This document shows, piece by piece, positions 31,055 through 40,483 of a stretch of 64,000 nucleotides of DNA (positions are counted from its first letter, which is position 1; each line of letters opens with the position of its first letter). A model generated the notes under the pieces. It saw only the letters and a list, made by a program, of their open reading frames with translations. It had not been told where the DNA came from and did no database searches. The DNA lies in contig CM068824.1 of NCBI GenBank assembly GCA_028554795.2, positions 158,360,289-158,424,288 of the forward strand, given 5' to 3'. The stretch is from Sinohyriopsis cumingii (Eukaryota; Mollusca; Bivalvia; Unionida; Unionidae). Made by a program: the position numbers and the translations under genes.

Positions 31055-31464
31055 AAACCCAAAGGCCCTTTTCAGGGCCACTCATAGGTCTCGAAAAGAG
31101 ATTGACTTTCCATTGCCTACCCTTTTTTAAATTTTTTTTAAAAAAAAAATCCCATGTTAAATTCCCCTTGTCCCTAAAGTAGTTTTTTTTTCTCCCATGT
31201 TAAATTCCCCTTGTCCCTAAACAAGCCCAAACTCTATTCCCATGTTCAATTTCCCTTGTCCCTAGACAAGCCCAAACTCTATTCCCCATGTTCAATTCCA
31301 GTTGTCCCTAGACAAGCCCAAACTCTATTCCCCATGTTAATTCCCCTTGTCCCTAGAGTGGCCCAGCAATTTTCCCCATGTTAAAATTCCATTTTCCCTA
31401 GAGTGGCCCAGGGGGGTCTGTAATGCTAATTCCCATTGTCCCTAGGGTGGCCCCTTTCACTACT
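31055..31464. repeat. Polinton A right terminal inverted repeat
   Basis: 410 bp, inverted copy of 12508-12920; contains the stem-loop, the TTGTCCCTA units and the tip CCCCTTTCACTACT. Confidence 0.93.
31064..31101 (+). terminator. Histone-type 3' stem-loop and downstream element (A, right arm)
   Basis: GGCCCTTTTCAGGGCC (31064-31079) after ACCCAAA, followed by ACTCA, then TCTCGAAAAGAGA (31089-31101). It is the inverted-repeat partner of the left-arm signal, so each end serves an outward-transcribed gene. Confidence 0.85.
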
Positions 31465-31470
31465 TACATA
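31465..31470. repeat. Target-site duplication, right of Polinton A
   Basis: TACATA, pairing with TATATA at 12502-12507 with one mismatch. Confidence 0.7.
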
Positions 31471-31919
31471 CAACGATGCCTGCATGTTCGAACAAAAAAT
31501 GAAATTAGGTGAACTGAATACTTTGGATGTAAGACTGTGATAGGTTCAGCATCGGTCGTCACACATGCATTGATTCCTAACTTTTGTAGCAAGTGTGATC
31601 TTGAAAATAGGTTAATCGTCGGAAACATTAAGTGATTCTTTTTAAGTCAAACATAAACATCTTAATGGCTTTTCATAATACAATATATGATCTACCATTT
31701 CAACATAAAAATATATTCAATATTTTCAATTTCGATCAATGTCTTCATTTACTTGGTCTACATGGAAAATTATAAAATTTTACAAGAATATGTTATCTCT
31801 TCTAATTCTATAGAACGATAAGGGTATTTTGTGGGTTCGGACGTAGCCAAACTATGATCTTCTCTTTCCGTTCGATCTGGACCCTATTCATAAGTCAATA
31901 TATGATTACTTTGGTTTAC
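31471..31919. other. Intron right of Polinton A
   Basis: Host intron, AT-rich, nothing else recognised. Confidence 0.6.
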
Positions 31920-32028
31920 CTGTAAAATAATAGTCCAGAGTGAAGTTGGCAAACAGTAAATCCCACGTCATACAAGACTGCCAATGGTCCACGTCGACAC
32001 CCCGTACTGTAGTCTGTCCCATGTATGC
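31920..32028 (-). CDS. Host gene, exon 4 of those visible, between the two Polintons
   Basis: 109-bp minus-strand exon. Acceptor TTCTTCTAAAG|GCATAC, donor TTTTACAG|GTAAAC at 31919. Phase 0 in, phase 1 out, matching exons 3 and 5. It reads AYMGQTTVRGVDVDHWQSCM, then TWDLLFANFTLDYYFT. YMGxTTVRGxxVDHWQSC is the most recognisable block of an uncharacterised invertebrate secreted/membrane protein family (recall, not searched). The Cys could form a disulphide. It shows that elements A and B lie in two different introns of one gene. Confidence 0.85.
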
Positions 32029-32466
32029 CTTTAGAAGAAAAAGGTCCCATTTGCAGAGCACGAGTAAAAATGAAGAAGAAGAAAATTATTTAAAAGAAAA
32101 TTCAAAGAAAATAAGGAAACACTACATTATGTTCTCACGTAACTGACATGTATTCTCAAACGTATGTTTTCATATTAATACGATGTCAATCTAGCTGTTA
32201 ATATTTTGAGTGGTTACAGTAGTAACAGCTGTTAAGATATCGGCATATTTCAAAGAATTATTCTACATAAAATTTTACATTTTTTAAAGTTATGAGAAAA
32301 ATATTATTGGAAAAAGATTTACGTTCCGTACTTTCTGCAAATATGCAAGAAAACACTTGCTTGACAGACATGGGTTTTTAATTCTTTCCTTCACACATTA
32401 ATGTCAAAACAAGAAGGCAGTCACACAAGTTGTAATGATAGATAACTTAAATCTTGTGAATTCGAT
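32029..32466. other. Intron left of Polinton B
   Basis: Host intron; no feature apart from the flanking target-site copy. Confidence 0.6.
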
Positions 32467-32472
32467 TTTATG
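32467..32472. repeat. Target-site duplication, left of Polinton B
   Basis: TTTATG, identical to 51461-51466. Confidence 0.92.
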
Positions 32473-32806
32473 AGTAGTAAATAGGGCCACTATAGCCTCA
32501 ATGGGAATTAGCATTACAGACCCCACCCCCACCCCCGGGCCACTATAGCCTCAATGGAAATTTAACATGGAGAACAATCGTGGGCCACTATAGCCTCAAG
32601 GGGAATTTAACATGGGAAACAGTCTTGGGCCACTTTAGCCTCAAGGGGAATTGAACATGGGGAATAAAGTGTGGGTCTATCTAGGGACAAGGGGGGAATT
32701 GAACATGGGATTTGTTTTTTTTTTAAATTTAGAAAAAGGGGTAGGCAATGGAAAGTCATTCTCTTTTCGAGAAATATGGGTGGCCCTGAAAAGGGCCTTT
32801 GGGTTT
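32473..32806. repeat. Polinton B left terminal inverted repeat
   Basis: 334 bp, inverted copy of 51127-51460. Five units: the outer four carry TAGCCTCAA (near 32493, 32543, 32588, 32635), the innermost carries TAGGGACAA (near 32681) as in element A. C-rich run at about 32519-32538. Confidence 0.95.
32760..32797 (-). terminator. Histone-type 3' stem-loop and downstream element (B, left end)
   Basis: On minus: GGCCCTTTTCAGGGCC (32782-32797) preceded by CCCAAA, followed by ACCCA and TCTCGAAAAGAGA (32760-32772). 28 nt after the stop of the gene at 32825-33352. Confidence 0.88.
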
Positions 32807-32824
32807 CTTCTTCTTCTTCTTCTT

Positions 32825-33352
32825 CTAACTCCTTAACTTCTTCCACCAAGTCCTCACTTTTTCCATTATTCCTTTCTTTTTCTCCTCTGGCATCCAGTCT
32901 GGATGGCCCAAGGCTCTAAACTTTTCCTGGACTTTGATCCAATTCTGATTTAGCCTTTCAAAATCAGCCTGTTTCTTTTTGTTTTCCTGATCTTTTCTTT
33001 CTTTATACCATCTCTCTTTAATCTTCTTTACCTCTACCTCCATCACTTTTCTCATCAACTCCTCTCCTTTCCTCAGTCTTTCCTGACCTCTCTCCACAAA
33101 AGAGCACTCTGTCCCATGTGACATTTTTTCAAGAAAGCACCTGACTTTGTTTGCATTGTCAAGTGCTTCCTTTAGGCTTCCCACTCTGACATAGGTGGGA
33201 TTTATCATACCTCTCAATCTCTTTTCCTCCTCTTCTATCATTTCTGCTATCACTTCTTTTGCTACGTTTAGGCATTTAGCGTAGTCCAGATACTCTGCTA
33301 TCTTCCATTCTTTTTCTAATCTCTCCACTACATAGATACCACCATTTTCCAA
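32825..33352 (-). CDS. Terminal coiled-coil cassette protein (element B)
   Basis: 175 residues: MENGGIYVVERLEKEWKIAE, an INPTYVRVGSLKEALDNANK block, then a long Lys/Glu-rich coiled coil (WYKERKDQENKKKQADFERL) and the basic end VRTWWKKLRS. It faces outward to the terminal repeat. Two promoter modules lie upstream and a histone-type stem-loop 28 nt downstream. The A homologue is at 30447-31039. The coding start may lie slightly upstream, as the A gene has an extra N-terminal segment. Not recognised; possibly structural or regulatory. Confidence 0.7.
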   Translation of the reverse strand: MENGGIYVVERLEKEWKIAEYLDYAKCLNVAKEVIAEMIEEEEKRLRGMINPTYVRVGSLKEALDNANKVRCFLEKMSHGTECSFVERGQERLRKGEELMRKVMEVEVKKIKERWYKERKDQENKKKQADFERLNQNWIKVQEKFRALGHPDWMPEEKKKGIMEKVRTWWKKLRS

Positions 33353-33462
33353 TTGTATATATGTACCAAATTGTTGAACAACTCACTTGCAACCACCATC
33401 TTCGTTTTCATTATTCCGTAGAATGGTTCGAACATCAAACCTTGTGGGTTCTTATAGTGAAA

Positions 33463-33558
33463 GCGCGGACGTGATGGAAAACATCCCCTCTAAAACATAA
33501 AATTGATCTTACCTAGATCATGACCAAACATTGCGCGGACGTGAAGGAAAACATCCCC
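33463..33558 (-). promoter_or_regulatory. Double arm promoter module (B)
   Basis: Minus-strand copies at 33463-33488 and 33533-33558 of GGGGATGTTTTCC + TCACGTCCGCGC, spaced as in A, followed on minus by a TATAAG-like box near 33450. Confidence 0.75.
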
Positions 33559-33774
33559 ACTTTTCTCATTTCATATAATAAAACCCAAACTATACTCTCC
33601 ACATACGCTAAGAAACAATAAAGAAACCCATATTCTACTATTCACACAAGCTTACGTGAGCAGTTACAAACACAAACACTAACACACAAACACATACACT
33701 CGCATTATTAAAAAAGAGTCAGTGTTTATATTCACACTACTCTACCTACACACACACACAGTGGCAAATTGATG
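33559..33774. other. GT-rich cassette spacer (B)
   Basis: Repetitive GTGTTTGTGTTTGT-type sequence on minus, like the A spacers; no gene. Confidence 0.55.
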
Positions 33775-33817
33775 GTTATTTCTTTTCTAGAGTATTGGGG
33801 TAGCCCTGAAAAGGGCT
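33775..33817 (-). terminator. Histone-type 3' stem-loop and downstream element (B, 33.8 kb)
   Basis: On minus: AGCCCTTTTCAGGGCT (33802-33817), preceded by ACCCC, followed by ACCCCA and CTCTAGAAAAGAAATAAC. 32 nt after the stop of the poly-Gln gene. Confidence 0.85.
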
Positions 33818-33848
33818 GGGGTTTTTTTGTTTGCTAAGGCAATCTATT

Positions 33849-34211
33849 TTAGTTTCTAAGAATGCGATGTCCTCTGAGGATGGACTTTCTGGCAATAGGT
33901 CTGCTTCTTCGGAAAGAGAAGAAGAACTCTTTGGTGTCGATACGACAATCGACAAAGCCTCTGTCAGGTTCAGGTTGCTGCTGCTGCTGTTGCTGTTGTT
34001 GTTGCTGTTGCTGCTGTCTCTGAAGTCTGTACTTCTCTGTCCATTCTTCTTTCTCCCTGTTCACTTCTTCTCTGAAGAGCTCTTCTATCAGGTCTTCAGT
34101 GACTTTTAACATTCTCACATTCTCTATTTCTTCTGGCTTCGGTATCAGACTGTGTCTGACCCTATGCAAATTCACGTAGGCTTCGTTGAGCTTAGCTAGT
34201 TTGGAGCACAT
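33849..34211 (-). CDS. Poly-Gln coiled-coil protein (element B)
   Basis: Homologue of 28727-29092 with the same start MCSKLAKLNEAYVNLHRVRH and a slightly shorter Gln run. Differences are few (for example ELFREEV for EIFREEV). Start chosen downstream of the promoter module at 34278-34303. Function unknown. Confidence 0.7.
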   Translation of the reverse strand: MCSKLAKLNEAYVNLHRVRHSLIPKPEEIENVRMLKVTEDLIEELFREEVNREKEEWTEKYRLQRQQQQQQQQQQQQQQPEPDRGFVDCRIDTKEFFFSFRRSRPIARKSILRGHRILRN

Positions 34212-34277
34212 CTTCGTAGGAGGATGAGTCGACAATGGATGGTTAGACTGGAAACAACCCCGGTTCTTAAAGTCAAA

Positions 34278-34303
34278 GCGCGGACGTGAAGGAAAACATC
34301 CCC
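34278..34303 (-). promoter_or_regulatory. Arm promoter module (B)
   Basis: Minus-strand GGGGATGTTTTCC + TTCACGTCCGCGC, about 67 bp upstream of the ATG at 34211, as in A. Confidence 0.75.
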
Positions 34304-34430
34304 CACACGGTTTTCGAGTCGCAACGTTCAATGAGTGTCATGAGAGGGATAGTAAGAAATGAAAGAGCATCAATCAAACATTCTTATAGCCAAACAAAAG
34401 ACAAACGCATTTTTTTCAAAACACAACATT

Positions 34431-34436
34431 TTTTAT
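34431..34436 (-). terminator. Poly(A) signal after the protease (B)
   Basis: AATAAA on minus (TTTATT on +) about 115 nt after the protease stop; counterpart of 28503-28508 in A. Confidence 0.65.
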
Positions 34437-34552
34437 TCAAAAAATCACTTAACACTAACCAACAACAACTCTAACATTTTAAACAATAATCCAACGTTAT
34501 AACATCAAACATTTTTTTTTCTAACCACAAACATTTTTTCTCAATTCACAAT

Positions 34553-35113
34553 CTACTTTAAACAGGGCTGACAACGTTGTGAATGAAATTGTGATTTCCA
34601 CTGTTGGAAGTCATTAGGCCATTGATAGACACTACGTTTCCTAGCTTGAGACAAAAGATAAGCATAATGGTCACAAAACCATCGATCTACTTTCACATCG
34701 TTTTTTGAAGAAGAACGAGGATCAAAATGAGTCACTAAATGTTCTAAGGAATAGCCCAGGCTGCGATGATGCAGAAAATACACACAGTACTGTCCACACA
34801 CCAAGGAATCTGTGCCTTGTAATTTCACATTATTGAATCGGGTGGTCTGAGCATTTCTTCTCATAAAGTCGATGATATCGTCTTCCAAAGGAGGCAATCC
34901 GTACGAATCGAAATATTCCACACATCCTTCTTGAGGAAAGTAGACGGCTACCCAGTGGGTTCCTGGGAGATGACTGTGGTCCGTGTTGATCACGTAAGCT
35001 TGATGGTCTTGAGGTTTGCGATGAGGGAGTTCATCTTTAGCACAGACGACAGGATTCCAAGAAGCCGTATACGAACTGTGGTTCAAAAGCTAATAAAGTT
35101 CCCAGGTATCCAT
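34553..35113 (-). pseudogene. PRO: Adenain/Ulp1-like maturation protease (element B)
   Basis: Same layout as 27856-28416: His in GTHWVAVYFPQ, Asp in EYFDSYGLPP, Cys in LVCGQYCVYFLHH. Extent and tail match the A copy almost residue for residue. It lies immediately after the DHPSQ gene in the direction of transcription and closes the capsid block. Confidence 0.88.
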
Positions 35114-35126
35114 GTTTTTTTCTTCT

Positions 35127-35612
35127 TCACAGATAATAATAAGTCGTCAATTCGATCCTGACTTTTTGCTTGAAAATATCTGACAAATAACCGTTTCTTC
35201 GTTTCGTCTCCTCACTCTGATTCAGGAGAGCTTCGATACGATGGATCTCTTGAGTGGTTAATGGTGGACAAGAATGTTCACGCAAGTCTTTATACCACTG
35301 ATGCAACACGTCTTCGTCCGAGATGAGACTCCAAGTTTCGTCCAGATACTCGTCCAATTTTTCTTCTTGACTTAACATCAGGCATTTGTCGTGTTGAATT
35401 TGACTGGGATGATCGTTTTGACATCCATAGCAATTTTTCTTGATCAATTCCGTCATTTTTTCGACCAAGTGTTTGGCAAAACAGGAGACTAAATGGGCTT
35501 CTTGTTCTGGCCATCTTGACTTCATCATGATCACTTCTTCTTTTTCCACGGTCTCCTCACATTCCATCTCTAAAGTTTCTTCTCTAGGCAAAGAGGGATA
35601 ACAGTCTTCCAT
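35127..35612 (-). CDS. Acidic DHPSQ protein (element B)
   Basis: 161 residues, start MEDCYPSLPREETLEMECEE. The conserved block is GCQNDHPSQIQHDKCLMLSQ, ending DIFKQKVRIELTTYYYL. More diverged from its A homologue than neighbouring capsid genes are (different central helix), which suggests weaker constraint or another source lineage. Ends 13 bp before the protease start. Function unknown. Confidence 0.75.
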   Translation of the reverse strand: MEDCYPSLPREETLEMECEETVEKEEVIMMKSRWPEQEAHLVSCFAKHLVEKMTELIKKNCYGCQNDHPSQIQHDKCLMLSQEEKLDEYLDETWSLISDEDVLHQWYKDLREHSCPPLTTQEIHRIEALLNQSEETKRRNGYLSDIFKQKVRIELTTYYYL

Positions 35613-35617
35613 AGCTT

Positions 35618-36929
35618 CTAATAATCTAGAATGACTTCTCTCAAACTGTTGATTTCTATCGTATTATCGAATTCGGCATACAGGATGACGTTCACTGTCT
35701 CGTCCAGTGGCTTTGCAAACTGAAGTTCCACACGAATCTGACCAGATTTTATAGGGTGGAAATGTCCCTCGTCGCTGCCTTGGTCTGGAGTGAAATCGAA
35801 AGCCCACAAAGCGTAGCCTCCTGCATAATCCTCGTACGTAATGCTGTGACTGGTGTTGGTTCCTAACTGTCCAGTGGCTTCGTACAGTGACAAGTACGAC
35901 CTCAAGTAATTCTTGTTGTCAAAGTTAGGTTCGAAAGGTCGGGTACACAAGGTCTTGCCATAGCGACTGACTTCGATCTTGGACACGTCAAAGTGTTGAA
36001 AGCAGAAAGGATTTTTAGCGATAGCTTAGTTGAAGGCTGTATTCTCGACCATACCAACGATTAAACGTTTGGGTAGCTGTCCTTGGAACAGATGATCTTC
36101 GATCATGGATCGCTGTCCCCCTAGGAATGGTGAAGGTTTTCACTTCTACGCGTCGGATCGGATACTTGGCGGTCGTTCTGCTCAACGTCTGACTAATGTC
36201 GTTTCCCACTTTAGGTAACACTTCCACACGGCGTACGTAGAGTCTGGCTTCTTGGATTTTGGTTTTGTAATTATCGTCACTATCAGCTATTAAATGGAAA
36301 GCGGTACTGCTGCGATTCAGTCTCAGGCGGACATCCACCCCGTTCAGCAAATACTTTTCTTGCAACCACATGTCCAAATGCAAACGATCCATCAGTTCTA
36401 AACTGTGTCCGTCTTTGATTTTGTCTCTTCGTTCTACAAATCCCGCATTGTGTTCTTTGGTTGGATCAGTTTTGAATGTTTCAAATTCGCCTGCATCGTC
36501 AGCTTCCCATACCACACAGGCATTGAGATGAGTGTTCTTGGCGTCTATTCCGTACGTCAAGAGATTTTCCAGGTACGCTCGATAAGGGTAAGTATCCATG
36601 CTGCTACTGACTAGTTTGTTATTCAAGTACAAGTCCACTCCGCTAAACAAGGAATGCATGAAATTGTTGACGGGAGCTACTGGCTCAGTGTCTATAGCAT
36701 TTCCATCCTTATCTTGAACTTTGACTTTCAAGTACAAGTAACTGCTATTCAGATCGATGTAATCTTCGGGCTGTCATTTAATTTCAAACTCGATGGGAGC
36801 GGAATCGGTCAATGAGGAGACGGGATGAAATTCCACCCATTGGGATTCTTGCATGGTCATCATGGTGGGTGGCATGGCAAACAGATCCAGTTCCGTCTTG
36901 GAACAGGCGCAAGACTCTCGGTGCATCAT
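35618..36929 (-). pseudogene. MCP: Major capsid protein, double jelly-roll (element B)
   Basis: Same diagnostic blocks as A: APVNNFMHSLFSGVDLYLNN, MDTYPYRAYLENLLTYG, HLDMWLQEKYLLNGVDVRLR, and late strands IRVELQFAKPL and VNVILYAEFDNTIEI. Surface-loop segments (for example after CVVWE and around TEPVAPVNN) differ from A more than the core strands do, as expected for exposed loops. Confidence 0.9.
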
Positions 36930-36945
36930 TTTTTGTTGCTGTGTC

Positions 36946-37371
36946 TCAATAATCGAAAACGTCTAAGTCTCGAACGGTTCTTCTTTTCTTGGTCTTTCTC
37001 GCTTTAGACGTGTGAAGTCTGGTGAAAGGATGTTTTCTTCGTCGTCTCTTTCTGCCTTGTCCTTGCTGAATGCCTGACTCGGTAGCGTGCAGGGCATTTA
37101 TAGGTGTGTCTCGGCGGCCCAAAAGGTCTTTGCCCGTTTACAGCAAGACATATTTGCCTGCCCTCATGAAGGCTTCTTTAGGGTTTTGTTTGTCGATGAT
37201 GACATTTTCGAGAAATTCTTTGCCTTGCGTCAGTGCCGCATCTTTCAAGGCGTGCAATCCGCGTGTCACCATCGGTTTCAAGACTGGGGCCACCGAACGA
37301 AAGGCCGATTTTAACATATCTCCTAAACCGTGTCCTCGCTGCCGAGCAACCCCTCGATACACTGGATACAT
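36946..37371 (-). pseudogene. pVI-like amphipathic virion protein (element B)
   Basis: MYPVYRGVARQRGHGLGDML, AFRSVAPVLKPMVTRGLHAL, NPKEAFMRAGK, then a strongly basic tail. Directly precedes the capsid gene, with the capsid TATAAAT box in its own sequence near 37095-37101. Confidence 0.65.
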
Positions 37372-37431
37372 GACTTACGAGTCGTGAGAGAACCGTTTTC
37401 GAAAATGGAGTTTCACCGTGACTTTTCCTTT

Positions 37432-38300
37432 GGTGAATGGAATATTGTGTCCTAGATCTTACTTTTATAGCAATGTTGACCGTGTCCAAATACGACTTGC
37501 TGACAGGCAAATAGTGAGGATGTACAAATTTGCGGTGAACGTGATAAGTGTTTCCACCTTCCTGGTCACTGGTCGTGGTACTATCCACTTTGAAAGGAAT
37601 GACACGCAGTAACGGCACAGAGGTGTGTCCCACCACGTTATACTCCACCACATCGGAATACACAAAGATCAAATTCAGTCCTTGGTTCAGTTCTACAGGG
37701 AATCGAAAAATCTTGTAAAATTCCGTATTGCTGTTGATCTTCGGTTTAAAATTTGGAGCCATTTTTGTGTCTCCACCTAAAATATCAAACAAGTCACGAT
37801 TAAAACTGTTGGACAACGTTTGGGTATCCTGAAATTTCATCAGTAAGCGACGAGACACTTTATGGTACTCCAGGGTGACACTTTTTTTGACTTTGTTCAG
37901 GGCTTTGCCAAAGGCTAACTCGAACCTGGAAGCAATGGTGTCCACCAAATGTTGGCCACTAAAATAAAACCCTGCCGGAATTTTCAAGGTGTAGATATTG
38001 AAGGGTGAATTGTTGGATGGTGTTGGATGGTCTTGTGTCCCCTGAAAACCCGATGTCATTCATGGTTTCTTGTAATTGTTGGTTCAGGATTTCGACCTCA
38101 AAAGTGTTTTGCTTTTCGGTGATGTTTTGGATTTGTGTAGGGTGAATCATTTCTACTAAAGCCACTTCCCAATGGGCTTCGTGATCTAACTGGATGGCCT
38201 GAGGTAATTTAGCCGTGTAACAGCACAACGTGTTGTGGGGAAACACCTCCATGGAACTGTCACTGGGTAAGGTTAAGTAAAATTGGTTTTGGTGACTCAT
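37432..38300 (-). pseudogene. mCP: Minor capsid (penton-like) protein (element B)
   Basis: MSHQNQFYLTLPSDSSMEVF, CCYTAKLPQAI, HWEVALVEMIHPTQ, then GFYFSGQHLVDTIASRFELA, NQGLNLIFVYSDVVEYNVVG and a VPLLRVIPF strand. The middle section differs from A more than the ends do. Its ATG overlaps the stop of the two-TM gene. Confidence 0.8.
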
Positions 38301-38707
38301 AATTCCAGAGTTCTGTGGCTGTCCGAGGGGTTAGTGGATGTCAGAGGCGTGTCTCCGTCCAAAATGGGGTTCTGGTTGTAGTTGGAGTGGTGACTGGCAC
38401 TGGCACTGGACACAAGGTTCCCGTGGTTCCCGTTGGAAGAGAATTTCAGGGAGGGATTGGGAAGCAGGTACCCGATGCAACTACTCAATAAAATGGTCCA
38501 CAATTGTTTGTCTCCTTGTTGCAAACTCAAATTGGCAATGGCTGCTCCGATGACACAATACACCACGAAGATTTGGCAGAAAAAGACGATTTGCGTTTTA
38601 GGCACACGTTCTCCACACCACACCCACAAAGGTTGTTTTTGTAAATCTTGCACAGAAGAACTGGGTGAAGGAGTGGTCGACGTAGCTGCGTCTGTGTGAA
38701 AGGGCAT
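38297..38707 (-). CDS. Two-segment membrane protein (element B)
   Basis: Homologue of 24208-24630. IVFFCQIFVVYCVIGAAIA and LWTILLSSCIGYLLPNP are conserved; the Ser/Asn-rich tail is slightly shorter. Overlaps the minor capsid start by ATGA. Confidence 0.75.
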   Translation of the reverse strand: MPFHTDAATSTTPSPSSSVQDLQKQPLWVWCGERVPKTQIVFFCQIFVVYCVIGAAIANLSLQQGDKQLWTILLSSCIGYLLPNPSLKFSSNGNHGNLVSSASASHHSNYNQNPILDGDTPLTSTNPSDSHRTLEL

Positions 38708-38712
38708 GATGG

Positions 38713-39822
38713 TCACTTCTTTTTATAGTCGATGACTTGCGAAGCGTCGATCCAAGAATCAAAACTGGGTGGATATCCTTTCTAACGTACTTTGACTTCT
38801 TTGACACGTCGTTTGCCCACTTTACGGGTTCTGCGTTCGAGAATGCTTTCGATGTCGTACACGTCGTCTTCTTTTTTGGTGACACGTTGTAACTCGGGCA
38901 AATAAAACGTTCCTTTGAGCACTTCTCCGTTCATGTCTTCCAATTTATAGACGGTAGGATGACGACCATGCACTCGTCCAGTGACACGAAACAATTCGGT
39001 CGTCCAGTTAGGTAAGTAACCTTTGTCGAAAGTGCGTTTGGTTTTGCCAATGCGCACCCAATCTCCTACGGCCAACTCTCCACTTTTCTTGGGGACAGCC
39101 CTCGTCGGGGACCTACCAAACAGGCGCTCAAACACCAACACTTCGTTCTCGGGAGTCACTTCTTGCGGGGCACGTCCAATGCTTCGATGGTAAGATTGGT
39201 TGTACGCTTGCACCAGGTGCGGTAAGATGTCGATGTACTTCAGAGTGTGGTGATGCGTAAAATATTTCCACATGCGTTCTTTCAAAGTACGTTGAAAACG
39301 TTCCACGATGCTGGCTTTGGTTTCGGGATTCTCGGTGGTAAAAAAATGAATGTCACGTTTCTTTAATTCTTTTTGGAAAGCTTGGTTCAGAAATTCGGTG
39401 CCTTTGTCCGTTTCCCATCGAAGAGGGTGACAACCGCTTTGTTTCAACACCCGTTGCAGGGCTCGCACTAACTCGCTGCTCGATTTGCAAGTCAAGGGCA
39501 CGACCCAGGCAAATTTGGAAAAGACGTTGATGACACAAAACAAATATTTGTAGCCACGATTGTAGCTGGCCAAATGAGAGACATCGGCTAAATCGGCTTG
39601 CCATTGATGATCGATGCCTTCCACTCGGGTGCGACTTCTGGCAAACTTGCGTCGAATGGGTTTGTGTAAAGTGTAGGTAGCTTGTTCTTGTAACCATCGT
39701 TGCACTTGAGGTAAACGGAGACTTTTCAATCGAGTGTTGGCAGCACGATACAATTTTTGAACTCCTGCGTAACCTGCAGGATGAGAGGGATCGAAGTAAA
39801 TGCTGGCTAAGACTTTTTCCAT
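38713..39822 (-). pseudogene. INT: Retroviral-type integrase with chromodomain (element B)
   Basis: MEKVLASIYFDPSHPAGYAG start. The rve core contains DHQWQADLADVSHLASYN (first Asp), a TDKGTEFLNQAF block (second Asp) and NPETKASIVERFQRTL (Glu). After a tail with EVLKGTFYLPELQRV comes the chromodomain (YDIESILERR, KVRWKGYPPS-like). The clear D-D-E order makes this the better copy for recognising the family. Lies just upstream of the two-TM gene. Confidence 0.93.
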
Positions 39823-39840
39823 TTTTTGTGTTTGTGTGTT

Positions 39841-40434
39841 AATAAGACACCCACTCTTGGAGGATGCTACTCTTTTTCTCTTGGGGTATTTTCTTGGATT
39901 GTAATGCTTTGCGTGTGCGACCGGCAAAAGGTGTTGAAGAGGAGGATGTCTGAGCGGGGGATATCGGTTATTGTTTCACTTCTGTCTTCACTTCTGTCTT
40001 CACTTTCTTTTTCTCTTGTGATGAAGAAGGGGTGGCCTCATCTTTTTAATCCATTCAATTCTGGAGGTAGGTGGTGTTGTTAACTTGCGTACTTTTTCTG
40101 GTGGAGTTTGAAACCCTTCTTCTTCTTCTTCTCCTTTTTCTGTCTTGGTCACTGGTAGTGATGGTACTGGTACTGGTACTGGTACTGGTGATGGTGCTGG
40201 ACTTTTCATCAAGGTCTTAAAATCTTTCAGAGTGGGTAGAGCTGTTTCGTCTAAAGCTTTCTGGTGAAAGAGTTGCAGTCGTTGCAAGAGTTGACCGTAC
40301 TTTTGCGATTTTTCTGTTCCGGACAAATCTTGGCGATCCATCAAGGGAGGTAAATGCGGGGTGCGTTGTTCTTGCCACCGATGGTATTCCATCCATCGTT
40401 TGTAAGGCACTAAAGCTAGTTTTCGTCCTTCCAT
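39841..40434 (-). pseudogene. Proline-rich linker protein before integrase (element B)
   Basis: Start MEGRKLALVPYKRWMEYHRW, then KYGQLLQRLQLFHQKALDE and TLKDFKTLMKSPAPSP, then an SPVPVPVPVPS repeat and a basic tail. The LVPYxxW start resembles that of the unnamed pre-integrase gene in other animal Polintons. Low-complexity part differs from A. Confidence 0.6.
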
Positions 40435-40483
40435 GGGGTTGTCAGGGGTCGATTGTGAGATCTTGGGACTTCCGAGGGCCTTT

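Larger units (their letters stand above)
12508..31464 (+). mobile_element. Polinton/Maverick element A (18,957 bp)
   Basis: A near-complete Polinton with AG...CT ends, terminal inverted repeats of 413 and 410 bp, and a 6-bp target duplication with one mismatch. It carries the full diagnostic set: protein-primed DNA polymerase B, chromodomain integrase, A32-type ATPase, adenain-like protease, and major and minor capsid genes. It is a fossil: I count roughly a dozen breaks over the coding block, plus a later SINE insertion. Protein similarity to element B is high (about 95% by eye in the ATPase C-terminal half), so it is fairly young. Its different target site and end repeats show an insertion separate from B, not a duplicate. 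GC content is visibly higher than in the flanking host intron. Confidence 0.95.

Noticed and set aside
12508-31464. Retrovirus or Gypsy element because of integrase and zinc knuckles
   Set aside because: No reverse transcriptase, RNase H or LTRs. PolB, capsid genes, A32 ATPase, adenain-like protease and 6-bp target duplications identify Polintons.
33831-34109. Leu-rich open frame opposite the poly-Gln gene
   Set aside because: Antisense shadow of the CAG/CTG repeat.
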